64,000 bases of DNA from Sphingomonas sp. Leaf20 (GCF_001421535.1 NZ_LMKN01000008.1:1081257-1145256); one strand, 5' to 3'. Positions 34,370-44,689 are shown, counted from the first letter of the stretch. Made by a program: numbers and translations. The notes: generated from the sequence alone by a model not told the origin.

Positions 34370-34461
34370 GGTCAAATCCTCGTCTTGAGCAATCCAACAA
34401 AAGCCCATGTCCGCCTGTGCGCGACCTGGGCGCGCAGCCCGTCTGGCACTGCACGGTGCAG
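34370..34461 (-). promoter_or_regulatory. ROSE-type RNA thermometer before the hsp20 gene
   Basis: Reading the minus strand, TTGCTC (34387-34392) lies 5 bases before GAGGAT (34376-34381), which contains the ribosome-binding AGGA. UUGCU can pair with AGGA with a G opposite G, exactly the signature of ROSE elements in rhizobial hsp20 and E. coli ibpA messages. Upstream are three further hairpins: about 34409-34425, 34428-34440 (GGGC/GCCC) and 34449-34461 (CTGCAC/GTGCAG). ROSE melts at heat shock and frees the ribosome-binding site. The pairing is seen; the temperature response is inferred. Confidence 0.72.
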
Positions 34462-34622
34462 ATCTGGGATCGCGTCCGGATCCGTCAAGAGGGCGAAATC
34501 CCCGCGACCAGGGGAAAATTATCCGCGTCGATAGGCACGCTTTCCCGGGGCCAAGCCGAATCGCGTTGAACGTCCACCAAATCAGTAGACTTTAACGGGG
34601 ACGGCTCAGGGGAAATCACGGA

Positions 34623-37100
34623 ATGTCGATAACATTAGCGTTTCTACTCGCGGCGCAGGCGGCCGTACCCGTCCAACCTGCGCCCGATTCGGCCCAGTCC
34701 ACACCCACCGACGCGGCGGGGCAGTCGCGTGACTCCACCCGCGAGACCGGACGGCTCGGCACCGCGCAGCAGGGCGGGGGGGACATCGTCGTCACCGCGC
34801 GTCGTCGCGCCGAGACGATCCAGAGCGTCCCCATCGCGATCTCGGTTATCGGCGGGCAGGCGATTGCCGACACCGGCGCGTACAATGTCAACCGCATCAC
34901 GCAGCTCCAGCCGACGCTGCAATTCTATTCGACCAATCCGCGTAACTCGGCCGCCAACATCCGCGGTCTCGGCGCGCCGTTCGGGCTGACCAACGACGGG
35001 ATCGAGCAGGGCGTCGGCATCTATGTCGACCAGGTCTATTACAGCCGCATCGCCTCGGCGACGTTCGACTTCACCGATACCGAGCGGATCGAGATTCTGC
35101 GTGGCCCGCAAGGCACGTTGTACGGCAAGAACACCACCGCGGGCGCGATCAACATCTATACGCGCAAGCCCAGCTTCACCCCCGAGGCGCGGATCGAGCT
35201 GACCGCTGGCAATCTGCAGTTCGTCCAGGCAAAGGCGTCGGTGTCGGGGCCGCTGGTCGACGACAGGCTTGCGATCCGGCTCTCGTCGTCGATCACGCGC
35301 CGCAACGGGACGATCGAGAACGTCCGCACGGGCAAGGACGTCAACGCGCAGGACAATCAGAGCCTGCGGGGGCAGCTCTACTGGCATGCGACGGGCAATC
35401 TCGATCTGACGCTGTCGGGTGACTACAACCACCAGGACCCCGATTGCTGCGCGCAGATCTTCGCGCGTGTCGGCAAGACGCAGCGGCCGACCGCGCGTCA
35501 GTACGACGCGCTTGCGGCCGCGTTCGGCTATGCGCCGCCATCGCGCGACGCGTTCGACCGCGTCACCGATCTCGATACCCCGCTGCGTGCCCGGCAGGAA
35601 CTGGGCGGCGCCTCGCTGCTCGCCGAATGGGATCTGGGTGCGGTGTCGCTGACGTCTGTCTCCGCGTGGCGGTTCTGGGACTGGAAGCCGTCGAACGACC
35701 GCGACTTCATCGGCCTGCCGATCACCACCGTGTCGGCGAACCCGTCGCAGCAGGAACAGGTCAGCCAGGAGCTTCGCCTGTCGTCCAACGGTCGCAACAC
35801 CGTCGATTACGTCGCGGGGCTGTTCTACTTCCACCAGACGATCGATACCCAGGGATTGCAGGTCCAGGGCCCCGCCGCGAGTCGCTATCTGCTCAACCCG
35901 ACCAGCGCGAACGCGTCGAACCCCGCGGTGCTCAACGGGCTTACCTCGGTGAACACGATCGGGTTCGAGAACACGTCGGCCGCGGGGTTCGGCAAGCTGA
36001 CGTGGCACGTCACCGACAAGCTGTCCTTCGCACCCGGCGTCCGCGTCAATTATGACAAGAAGACGGGCTCCTACGTATCGGTCGTGACGACCGGCGCGGG
36101 CGCGGTGCTGAATTGCTCGACCGCGGCGCAGGGGGCGAGTTCGGTCGTCCGCGACCAGTGCGGCACGCTCGCGCCACAGGTCTACACCCCCGATTTCGAC
36201 GACTGGAATGTGTCGGGCGATGCGACGCTCGCCTATGACGTCGCGCAGGACATTCACGCCTATGCGACCTATGCGCGGAGCTACAAATCGGGTGGCATCA
36301 ACCTGTCGGGGCTCCCGCTCGACGGCGCGAACAACCCGATCCTCGCCTCGGCGACGGTCAAGCCGGAGACCGTCAACCACTATGAGCTGGGGCTGAAGAC
36401 GCAGTTTCTCGATCGTCGCGTGACGCTCAACCTCGCGGGCTTCTGGACCGAGATCAACGACTACCAGGCGACCGTCACCAACGGGCAGCTGGGGGTGCTT
36501 CGCGGCTATCTCGCGAATGCGGGCAAGGTCCGGACGCGCGGGTTCGAATTCGACTCGGCGTTCCGCCCGACCTCGCGGTTCAACGTCTATGCCAACGGTG
36601 CCTATACCGACGCCAAATATGTCCGCTTCGTCGACGCGCCGTGTCCGCCCGAGCTCTCCGGCGGGTCGGCACCGACCGCGACCAGCCCTGCGGCGCCTGC
36701 GGGCACCGGCACCGTCAGCCCGTCGAACTGTAACATCTCGGGTCAGCGGCTGCCCGGCATCTCGAAATGGGCGTTTTCGTACGGGGCGGAATACGACCTG
36801 CCGGCCCGGATCGGTGATCTCGATGGTCAGGTCTATCTCGGCTATGACGGAAGCTATCGCTCGACCTTCTCCTCCAACCCGTCGCCCTCTGCCTATACCA
36901 ACATCAAGGGCTATGCGCTCAGCAACTTCCGCCTCGGCTTCCGTGGCGAGGACCGGCTGAACGTATTCGCCTGGGTCCGCAACGCGTTCGGCAAGGACTA
37001 TTACGAACTCCTTGCGCTGCAGTCGGGCAGTACGGGGCTGATCGTCGGCCAGCCGGGCGATCCGCGCACTTACGGCGTCACGGTATCGCGGTCGTTCTGA
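34623..37100 (+). CDS. TonB-dependent outer-membrane receptor
   Basis: An 825-residue receptor: signal region MSITLAFLLAAQAAVPVQPA, an unusually long polar stretch to about residue 52, then DIVVTARRRAETIQSVPIAI, start of the plug domain, with RGLGAPFG and EILRGPQGTLYGKNTTAGAI, and a 22-strand barrel ending in RTYGVTVSRSF with the terminal Phe needed for outer-membrane insertion. The plug pattern is that of Fe-siderophore-like and sphingomonad aromatic/sugar receptors; the substrate cannot be named. It stands alone. The region before it (34462-34622) holds no further gene, and a strong GGGGA is near the start. Confidence 0.92.
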   Translation: MSITLAFLLAAQAAVPVQPAPDSAQSTPTDAAGQSRDSTRETGRLGTAQQGGGDIVVTARRRAETIQSVPIAISVIGGQAIADTGAYNVNRITQLQPTLQFYSTNPRNSAANIRGLGAPFGLTNDGIEQGVGIYVDQVYYSRIASATFDFTDTERIEILRGPQGTLYGKNTTAGAINIYTRKPSFTPEARIELTAGNLQFVQAKASVSGPLVDDRLAIRLSSSITRRNGTIENVRTGKDVNAQDNQSLRGQLYWHATGNLDLTLSGDYNHQDPDCCAQIFARVGKTQRPTARQYDALAAAFGYAPPSRDAFDRVTDLDTPLRARQELGGASLLAEWDLGAVSLTSVSAWRFWDWKPSNDRDFIGLPITTVSANPSQQEQVSQELRLSSNGRNTVDYVAGLFYFHQTIDTQGLQVQGPAASRYLLNPTSANASNPAVLNGLTSVNTIGFENTSAAGFGKLTWHVTDKLSFAPGVRVNYDKKTGSYVSVVTTGAGAVLNCSTAAQGASSVVRDQCGTLAPQVYTPDFDDWNVSGDATLAYDVAQDIHAYATYARSYKSGGINLSGLPLDGANNPILASATVKPETVNHYELGLKTQFLDRRVTLNLAGFWTEINDYQATVTNGQLGVLRGYLANAGKVRTRGFEFDSAFRPTSRFNVYANGAYTDAKYVRFVDAPCPPELSGGSAPTATSPAAPAGTGTVSPSNCNISGQRLPGISKWAFSYGAEYDLPARIGDLDGQVYLGYDGSYRSTFSSNPSPSAYTNIKGYALSNFRLGFRGEDRLNVFAWVRNAFGKDYYELLALQSGSTGLIVGQPGDPRTYGVTVSRSF

Positions 37101-37145
37101 TGCGGTTCAGCAAGGATATGCAAAGGAATCCCCTCTAAGGGGGGC

Positions 37146-37190
37146 GCCGGGCGGGAAGTGAGATCCGGAAGCTCCCGCTTTCCGCCCGGC
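37146..37190 (+). terminator. hairpin after the TonB-dependent receptor
   Basis: Stem gccgggcggga (37146-37156) with tttccgcccggc (37179-37190), interior loop of about 22 bases, 46 bases past the stop. No T-run follows. Confidence 0.5.
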
Positions 37191-37594
37191 AACTAATCTA
37201 CGATGATGAAGTACAGCCCAAGTCCAGAACTGTCCCGGACAAGCAAACGCCCGGACCGTTGCCGATCCGGGCGCCTGCGTGACGATCGCTCGTCAGCCCC
37301 CATTTTTTCGCTTCCGCTCAGCACCTTGGGTGCGGCGTAGAAGCATTCCCCGAACCACGGCCGTTGCCTGTGTCTCAGCGAGGTTTTTGCTAAATACTTA
37401 CAGGGGGTTTGTCACCCTGTTTGCGGGCGGCACCACACGATTGGATCGGTGCTGTGTCGAATCCGCAACAGACCAATCTAGCCATGCGCGCTCAGGGGCT
37501 GAGCGGATAGCGGGTGGGCGGAGTGGTTGCCTAGCGCCGGGCCGCGTCCTAGAGCCGCAGGACTGTCTTTTCTAACGATCGAACCCCCGCACCC
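37191..37594. other. 400-base intergenic region with a second hairpin, possible minus-strand small RNA
   Basis: No convincing gene is visible. A hairpin cgcccgga (37248-37255) / tccgggcg (37266-37273) is followed on the minus strand by TTTG, so it could end a minus-strand transcript. A 31-residue minus-strand frame ending just before it (NLAETQATAVVRGMLLRRTQ then GAERKRKNGG) lacks a convincing start. The last 100 bases form the upstream region of the lol operon, where I see no strong promoter boxes. Confidence 0.35.
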
Positions 37595-38837
37595 ATGATC
37601 CTGTCACGCTATGAACGGATGATCGCCCGGCGCTATCTGCTGCCGGGCAAGGGCGAGGCGTTCATCTTCCTCGTCGCCTCGATCAGCCTCGTCGCCGTCA
37701 TGCTCGGCGTCGCCGCGCTCGTCATCGTGATGAGCGTGATGAACGGCTTCCGCGCCGAGCTGTTCGACAAGATCGTCGGCCTCAACGGTCATGCGGTGGT
37801 ACAGCCGCTCGGCGGCCGGATGCCCGACTGGCGCGAGATCGTCGCACAGGCGCGCGCCACCCCCGGCGTCACCAGCGCGGTGCCGCTGATCGAACAGCCG
37901 CTCGCCGCGACCTATAACGGCCGCGCGGAGGCGGTGCTGGTCCGCGGCATGCGCGTCGACGACATCCGCCGCAACCCGACGATCCAGGACAAGGTGCTGA
38001 TGGGGTCGCTCCAGTCGATCACGCAAGGGTCCGGCCGGATCGCGATCGGCTCGCGGCTCGCCGAGTCGCTCGGCGCGCAGGTCGGCTCGGACATCTCGCT
38101 GTTCAGCCCGCAGGGGCAGACCACGCCGTTCGGCACCGTGCCGCGCATCGTCAGCTACAAGGTCGGCGCAATCTTCGAGATCGGCGTCTACGACTATGAC
38201 AAGGCGTACATCATCATGCCGATCGAGGATGCGCAAACGCTCCTCCTGATGGGCGACGCCGCGGGCATGGTGGAGCTGAAGACCGTCGATGCGGACAAGG
38301 TCGGCGAGATCCTGAGGCCGCTCGCCGAGAAGATCGGCGGCCGCGCGGTCATCCAGGACTGGCGGACGATGAACGCGCAGCTGTTCGAGGCTTTGGCGGT
38401 CGAGCGTGTCGCGATGTTCACCGTGCTGTCGATCATCATCCTCGTCGCGGTCTTCAACATCCTGTCGTCGCTGATCATGCTGGTCCGCGCCAAGACGCGC
38501 GACATCGCGATCCTGCGGACGATGGGCGCGACGCGCGGCGGGCTGATGCGGATCTTCATCGTCGTCGGCACGACGATCGGCGCACTCGGCACGCTCGCCG
38601 GGCTCGGGCTCGGCTTCGTCTTCCTGTTCTATCGGCAGGGGGTGGTGAACTTCGTCCAGCTCGTGACGGGGCAGAATCTCTGGGATCCCTCGATCCGCTA
38701 TCTGACCGAACTCCCGTCCAAGACCGATCCCGTCGAGATCATCGTGATCGCGCTGATGGCGCTGATCTTCAGCTTCCTCGCCACGCTCTATCCGGCCTGG
38801 AAGGCGGCGAGTACCGACCCCGTGCAGGTGCTGCGTT

Positions 38838-38845
<8 letters not shown>
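37595..38845 (+). CDS. lolC: lipoprotein-releasing ABC transporter permease (LolC/E family)
   Basis: A 416-residue inner-membrane protein: N-terminal [20 protein letters not shown], first helix [31 protein letters not shown], a periplasmic MacB-like domain of about 200 residues, and three C-terminal FtsX helices ([20 protein letters not shown] and the rest), ending [19 protein letters not shown], the LolC/E ending. It extracts outer-membrane lipoproteins from the inner membrane for LolA. Many Alphaproteobacteria have one such subunit; it cannot be split into C or E from sequence alone. It overlaps lolD by 8 bases. Confidence 0.93.
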
Positions 38846-39547
<702 letters not shown>

Positions 39548-39551
<4 letters not shown>

Positions 39552-40144
39552 GCTGGGACGCGACACCGACGCTCGTCGGGCGTCACGTCACGCTCCGCCC
39601 GCTGGTCGCGGCGGACAAGGACGCGCTGGTCGCCGCCGCGTCTGCGGATAATCTCTGGGACCTGTTCTACGCCAATGTCGCGCTGATGAAGGCCCCCGAC
39701 CGCTGGCTCGCGGCGGCGTTCGAGCAGCAGGATTTTGGCCGCGCGCGGGTCTTCGCGGTGGTGGTGGACGGCATCGTCCGCGGCAGCACCCGCTTCATGC
39801 GGATGAGCGCGGCGAACCGGCGGCTCGAGATCGGCGGCACCTTCTACGCCACCGCGGTCCAGCGCACGGGCGTCAACACCGAGGCCAAGCGGATGCTGCT
39901 GACCCATGCGTTCGACACGCTCGGCTGCGAATGCGTCCAGATCCGCACCGACAGCCTCAACAAGCGCTCACAGGCCGCGATCGAGCGGCTCGGCGCCAAG
40001 CGCGACGGGGTGCTGCGCGGGCACCAGGTGATGGCCGACGGCCGCTTGCGCGATACCGTCGTGTACAGCATCCTGCGCCACGAATGGCCGGGCGTCCGTC
40101 AGAACCTGACCTATCTGCTCGCCCGACACGAGGACCGCGCATGA
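39548..40144 (+). CDS. GNAT acetyltransferase (RimJ/RimL type)
   Basis: A 198-residue protein. It begins [23 protein letters not shown], the first strand and helix of RimJ-like N-acetyltransferases, continues [66 protein letters not shown], which contains the acetyl-CoA site, and ends in a bulky helix. It may acetylate small amines or N-termini. The TTG start overlaps the lolD stop (TTGA) and it overlaps the peroxidase by ATGA, so lolC-lolD-GNAT-gpx forms one operon. Confidence 0.88.
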
Positions 40145-40617
40145 CCATCACCGACTTCACCGTGAAGGCCGCCAACGGCACCCCCGCGTCGCTCGCGGCC
40201 TATGCCGGCAAGGTGCTGCTGATCGTCAACACCGCCTCGAAATGCGGCTTCACCCCGCAATATGAGGGGCTCGAGGCGCTCCACCGCGACTATGCCGACC
40301 GTGGGTTCGAGGTGCTGGCCTTCCCCTGCAACCAGTTCGGCGGGCAGGAGCCGGGCGACGCGGCGGAGATCGCGAATTTCTGTTCGCTGACCTACGACGT
40401 GACGTTTCCGGTGTTCGCGAAGGTGGACGTCAACGGTGGGGAGGCGGATCCGTTGTTCGAGAGGCTGAAGGCGGATGCGCCGGGCGTGCTCGGGTCGAAG
40501 GCGATCAAGTGGAACTTCACCAAGTTCCTCGTCGACCGGGAGGGCAATGTGGTCGATCGGTACGCACCCACGACCAAGCCTGCGGACATTCGGACGGATA
40601 TCGAGAAGCTGCTCTAA
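40141..40617 (+). CDS. glutathione peroxidase (cysteine type)
   Basis: A 158-residue thioredoxin-fold peroxidase. The peroxidatic site NTASKCGFTPQYEGL carries Cys35, with FPCNQFGGQEPG containing the resolving Cys and the catalytic Gln, and WNFTKFLVDREGNVVDRYAP with the Trp and Asn. It reduces hydroperoxides; bacterial members often use thioredoxin. It starts at ATG 40141, four bases overlapping with the acetyltransferase stop. A 496-base stretch filled with three repeats separates it from dnaE. Confidence 0.95.
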   Translation: MTITDFTVKAANGTPASLAAYAGKVLLIVNTASKCGFTPQYEGLEALHRDYADRGFEVLAFPCNQFGGQEPGDAAEIANFCSLTYDVTFPVFAKVDVNGGEADPLFERLKADAPGVLGSKAIKWNFTKFLVDREGNVVDRYAPTTKPADIRTDIEKLL

Positions 40618-40641
40618 CGCGCCGTCACCCCTCGCACCGCC

Positions 40642-40740
40642 ACCCCGGCGAAGGCCGGGGCCCAATTGGAAAGGTCGCAGTAACGAAGCGCACCCTCCGC
40701 CACCACCGTCCCCCAATTGGACCCCGGCCTCCGCCGGGGT
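40642..40740. repeat. intergenic palindromic repeat, family B
   Basis: Arms accccggcgaaggccggggc (from 40642) plus ccaattgg and, inverted, ccaattgg plus accccggcctccgccggggt (to 40740). The two halves match at nearly every position. Same family as 22474-22597. Confidence 0.85.
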
Positions 40741-40780
40741 GGTGCTTGAGGGGATAAGGCTCGCAACCGAAGAAGCGTGT

Positions 40781-40829
40781 CCCCCCGCGAAGGCGGCGGC
40801 CCAGACTGGGCTCCCGCCTTTGCGGGAGA
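40781..40829. repeat. intergenic palindromic repeat, family B variant
   Basis: ccccccgcgaaggcgg, then gcccagactgggctcccgcc and tttgcgggaga. Nearly the same unit is inserted in dnaE at 43604-43652, which shares cgcgaaggcgg, cccagactggg and gcgggg. Confidence 0.75.
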
Positions 40830-40903
40830 ACACTTCTAAACCCAACCGTGGCCGCGCCCGTCTCGCGCGCCAGCGCCAACGCACCGCCCAACCCACATCC
40901 CCC

Positions 40904-40986
40904 CGTCATCCTGACGAAAGTCAGGATCCAGAGCCACGCAGTCCGTCGCCCGCGACTCTGGATCCTGGGTCGAGCCCAGAATGACG
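40904..40986. repeat. intergenic palindromic repeat, family A
   Basis: Left arm cgtcatcctgacgaaagtca then ggatccagag; right arm gactctggatcctgggtcga then gcccagaatgacg. The right arm has an alternative outer part, so this copy is a mosaic. Other copies: 17893-17975, 48228-48309. Confidence 0.8.
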
Positions 40987-41113
40987 GTCGAAGCTCAGCG
41001 GAGGCGCCTCCGTTGTCGCCGTCCACACCGCCCGCCTCAACTCATCGCGTCCTGGCCCGGCTTCTCCCCCAACGCGACTGGTCGAATCACGCCGCAACGC
41101 CTACCTCACACCC

Positions 41114-44100
41114 ATGCATTCCGGTTACGTCCCGCTCCGCGTCTTCTCCTGCTACACCATGCTCGACGGCGCCATCGATCCCAAGGCGATCGCCAAGCAG
41201 GCGCGCGCGCTCGGCTTTCCCGCCGCCGCGCTGACCGACCGCAACGGGCTGTACGCCGCGATGGCCTATTCGGACGCGGCAAAGAAGGACGGCGTGCAGC
41301 CGATCATCGGCGTGATGCTGGGGCTCAGCCGCCCCGACATGCCCGACGGCGTCACCACCCCGTTCGACTGGATCGCGCTCTACGCGCAGAACACGACCGG
41401 CTATGACAACCTTTGCGCGCTCGTCTCGATGGCGCATCTCGACCGCCCGATCGAGATGCCCGCGCATGTCGATTTCGCCGCGCTCGAACGCCACACCGAC
41501 GGGCTGATCGCGCTGACCGCGGGCGGCGAGGGCGGTCTCGCCCGCCTGTTCGCCGAAGGCCAGCCCGACCGCGCGCGCGCCTATCTCGACCGGCTGCAAG
41601 GGCTGTTCGGCGACCGGCTCTATATCGAGCTCTCGCGCCGCGGCGATGCGACCGAGATCGCGGCCGAGGAGGCGCTGATCGACATCGCCTACGAGCGCAC
41701 CCTGCCGCTGGTCGCGACCAACCCGTGCTGCTTCACCGAAAGCGCGTTCGGCGATGCGCACGACGCCATGCTCTGCATCGCGCATTCGACCTATGTCGAG
41801 ACCGAGGACCGCATCCGCAGTTGCCCCGAAGCGTGGATGAAACCTGCGCCGGTGATGCACGCAATGTTCTCCGACCTGCCCGAGGCGATCGCCAACACGC
41901 TGGTCGTCGCGCAGCGCTGCGCGGTGATGGCGCCGTACCGCAAGCCGATCCTCCCCAGCCTTGCCGGTGATATCGAGGGCGAGGCCAAGCTGCTGCGCGA
42001 CGACGCCGAGGCCGGGCTCGAAAAGCGTCTGGCGCGCATCACCGAGCTTCACGGGGAGGGCGAGGACGGCTGGCGCGAGGTGTATCGCAAGCGCCTCGCG
42101 TTCGAGGTCGGCGTGATCGTGCAGATGGGCTTTCCCGGCTATTTCCTGATCGTCGCCGATTTCATCAAATGGGCGAAGGATCACGACATTCCGGTTGGTC
42201 CGGGCCGTGGGTCTGGCGCAGGCTCGGTCGTCGCCTGGGCGCTGACGATCACCGATCTCGATCCGATCAAGCTCGGCCTGCTGTTCGAGCGCTTCCTGAA
42301 CCCGGAACGCGTGTCGATGCCCGATTTCGACATCGATTTCTGCGAAACCAGGCGGGTCGAGGTGATCCGCTACGTCCAGGAGAAATACGGCCGCGATCAG
42401 GTCGCGCAGATCATCACCTTCGGTAAGCTGAAGGCGCGCGCGGTGCTCAAGGATACCGGCCGCGTGCTGCAGATGAGCTACGGCCAGATCGACCGGCTCG
42501 CCAAGCTCGTCCCCAACCACCCGACCGATCCCTGGACGCTCGAGCGTGCGCTGAACGGCGTCGGCGAGCTGGCCAAGGAATATGCCAACGACAATGGCGT
42601 GCGAAAGCTGCTCGATCTGGCGATGAAGCTGGAGGGCCTGCCGCGCCACTCGTCGACCCACGCCGCGGGCGTGGTGATCGGCGACCGGCCGCTCGCGCAG
42701 CTCGTGCCGCTCTACCGCGATCCGCGTTCGGACATGCCCGTCACGCAGTTCGACATGAAATATGTCGAGGGTGCGGGCCTCGTGAAGTTCGATTTTCTCG
42801 GGCTGAAGACGCTGTCGGTGCTCCAGAAGGGCGTGCAATTGCTCGCCAAGCGCGGCGTCAAGGTCGATCTCGACGCGCTCGAATGGGATGACGCCGGCGT
42901 CTACGCGCTGCTCCAGAAGGGCGACACGGTCGGCGTGTTCCAGCTCGAATCGGAGGGCATGCGCCGCACGCTGTCGGCGGTCCGCCCGTCCAATTTCGGC
43001 GACATCATCGCGCTCGTCTCGCTCTACCGACCGGGCCCGATGGACAATATCCCGTCCTTCGGCCGCCGCAAGAACGGCACCGAGACGATCGAATATCCGC
43101 ACCCCGCGCTCGAGACGATCCTGTCCGAGACCTACGGGATCTTCGTCTACCAGGAACAGGTCATGCAGGCCGCGCAGATCCTCGCGGGCTTCTCGCTCGG
43201 CGGCGCCGATCTGCTGCGCCGCGCGATGGGCAAGAAGATCAAGGCCGAGATGGACGCGCAGCGCGCGATCTTCGTCGAGGGCTGCGCCAAGGTGAACAAC
43301 ATCCCGAAGGCGAAGGCCAACGAGCTGTTCGACTTGATCGACAAGTTCGCAGGGTACGGCTTCAACAAGAGCCACGCGGCCGCCTATGCGCTGCTCGCCT
43401 ACCAGACAGCATGGCTGAAGGCGCATTACCCGCACGAATTCTTCGCCGCGTCGATGTGCTACGACCTGCACCAGACCGACAAGCTCGCAATCTTCACGGA
43501 CGACATGCGCCGCCTCGGGATCACGTCGCTGCCGCCGTGCATCAATGCCAGCCAGGCCGAGTTCGACGTCGAGGTGCTGCCCGACACCGAGGAAGAAGAC
43601 AGTTCACCCGCGAAGGCGGGTGCCCAGACTGGGTCCCCGCCTTCGCGGGGAAACAATCTGGCGGTGCGCTATGCTCTGGGTGCGCTGAAGTCGGTCGGCG
43701 AGGGCGCGATGGAGAAGCTCGTCGTTGAGCGCGTCCAGAACGGACGGTTCGGCGGTCTTGACGAACTGGCCAAGCGGGTCGACCCGCGGCTCCTGAACAA
43801 GCGCCAGCTCGAGACGCTTGCCGCCGCGGGCGCGTTCGATGGGCTCGACCCGAACCGTGCGGGGATCCATGCCACCGCCGAGACGATCCTTGCGATCGCC
43901 GCGCGCACGCACGAACAGAAGACGAGCGGGCAGGGCGGGCTGTTCGGCGATGCCGAGCCCGCGGGCGACGCGATCAAGCTGCCGCCGTCGGTGCGCTGGA
44001 CGCTCAGCCAGCGGATGGACCAGGAGAAGGAGGCATTCGGCTTCTATTTCTCCGCGCACCCGGTCGATCGCCACCGCCACATCGCCAACAGCCACGGCGC

Positions 44101-44671
44101 GCGCGCCTATACCGCTCTGTCCGAACTCAACATCCCCGACGACGGCAGCCGCGCGGGCGCGACGATGGCGGTGCTGGTCGAGGACGCGCGCTACCGCACG
44201 TCCGCGCGCGGCAAGCGCTTCATGATGGCGCAGTGCTCGGATGCCAGCGGCCAGTTCATGGCGACGTGCTTCGACGAGCAGGTTTCGAAGGATCTGGAGG
44301 AAGCCGCCAAGGCCGGCGGTTGCGGGCTCATCACCGTCGAGCTCGATCGCAAGCCCGGCGAGGACACGCCGCGAGTCAGCATCAAGCGGATCCAGCCGTT
44401 CGAGGGGCTCGCCAACCTCGCGCGGTTCCAGGTGGTGGTGACGATCTCGGACATGGCCGCATTCGCCGGGCTGGCCGCGTTGCTCGCGGAGCACCGCGGC
44501 GCGCGCGGCGAGGTACGGGTCCGCGCGCCGCTCCCCGATGGCGAGGTCTGCATCCTGCTCGGCCGCGACTTTCTGCTCGACGGCGAACTTGCAGAGCACA
44601 TCGAGTCGTTGCACGGTGTGACCAAGGTGGAGCTGAAGACCTCTGAAACGAGGCTCGCTCTGGTCGGATAA
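41114..44671 (+). CDS. dnaE: DNA polymerase III alpha subunit
   Basis: A 1185-residue replicative polymerase: N-terminal PHP domain (MHSGYVPLRVFSCYTMLDGA), palm with GPGRGSGAGSVVAW and the catalytic PDFDIDF (Asp404, Asp406, residues 403-409), fingers with GFNKSHAAAYALLAYQTAW, and the C-terminal OB-fold (VLVEDARYRTSARGKRFMM). It synthesises DNA in the holoenzyme with DnaN. At residues about 831-846 (SPAKAGAQTGSPPSRG) it contains an in-frame copy of an intergenic repeat, in a loop before AVRYALGALKSVGEGAMEKLV. The acyl-CoA ligase follows after 18 bases. Confidence 0.98.
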   Translation: MHSGYVPLRVFSCYTMLDGAIDPKAIAKQARALGFPAAALTDRNGLYAAMAYSDAAKKDGVQPIIGVMLGLSRPDMPDGVTTPFDWIALYAQNTTGYDNLCALVSMAHLDRPIEMPAHVDFAALERHTDGLIALTAGGEGGLARLFAEGQPDRARAYLDRLQGLFGDRLYIELSRRGDATEIAAEEALIDIAYERTLPLVATNPCCFTESAFGDAHDAMLCIAHSTYVETEDRIRSCPEAWMKPAPVMHAMFSDLPEAIANTLVVAQRCAVMAPYRKPILPSLAGDIEGEAKLLRDDAEAGLEKRLARITELHGEGEDGWREVYRKRLAFEVGVIVQMGFPGYFLIVADFIKWAKDHDIPVGPGRGSGAGSVVAWALTITDLDPIKLGLLFERFLNPERVSMPDFDIDFCETRRVEVIRYVQEKYGRDQVAQIITFGKLKARAVLKDTGRVLQMSYGQIDRLAKLVPNHPTDPWTLERALNGVGELAKEYANDNGVRKLLDLAMKLEGLPRHSSTHAAGVVIGDRPLAQLVPLYRDPRSDMPVTQFDMKYVEGAGLVKFDFLGLKTLSVLQKGVQLLAKRGVKVDLDALEWDDAGVYALLQKGDTVGVFQLESEGMRRTLSAVRPSNFGDIIALVSLYRPGPMDNIPSFGRRKNGTETIEYPHPALETILSETYGIFVYQEQVMQAAQILAGFSLGGADLLRRAMGKKIKAEMDAQRAIFVEGCAKVNNIPKAKANELFDLIDKFAGYGFNKSHAAAYALLAYQTAWLKAHYPHEFFAASMCYDLHQTDKLAIFTDDMRRLGITSLPPCINASQAEFDVEVLPDTEEEDSSPAKAGAQTGSPPSRGNNLAVRYALGALKSVGEGAMEKLVVERVQNGRFGGLDELAKRVDPRLLNKRQLETLAAAGAFDGLDPNRAGIHATAETILAIAARTHEQKTSGQGGLFGDAEPAGDAIKLPPSVRWTLSQRMDQEKEAFGFYFSAHPVDRHRHIANSHGARAYTALSELNIPDDGSRAGATMAVLVEDARYRTSARGKRFMMAQCSDASGQFMATCFDEQVSKDLEEAAKAGGCGLITVELDRKPGEDTPRVSIKRIQPFEGLANLARFQVVVTISDMAAFAGLAALLAEHRGARGEVRVRAPLPDGEVCILLGRDFLLDGELAEHIESLHGVTKVELKTSETRLALVG
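43604..43652 (+). repeat. intergenic-type repeat inserted in frame in dnaE
   Basis: cacccgcgaaggcgggtgcc followed by cagactgggtccccgccttc and gcgggga: the inverted arms cccgcgaaggcggg/ccccgccttcgcgggg around cagactgg match the intergenic copy at 40781-40829. The unit adds about 16 residues in a loop without breaking the frame. Confidence 0.75.
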
Positions 44672-44689
44672 CAGCTTGGGAGAGCGAGA

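Noticed and set aside
37279..37575. 98-codon plus-strand frame before lolC
   Set aside because: No ribosome-binding site, no recognisable family, cysteine- and arginine-rich composition; treated as intergenic.
41087..43471. Open minus-strand frame of 794 codons opposite dnaE
   Set aside because: Shadow of dnaE, no recognisable domain and an extreme composition.
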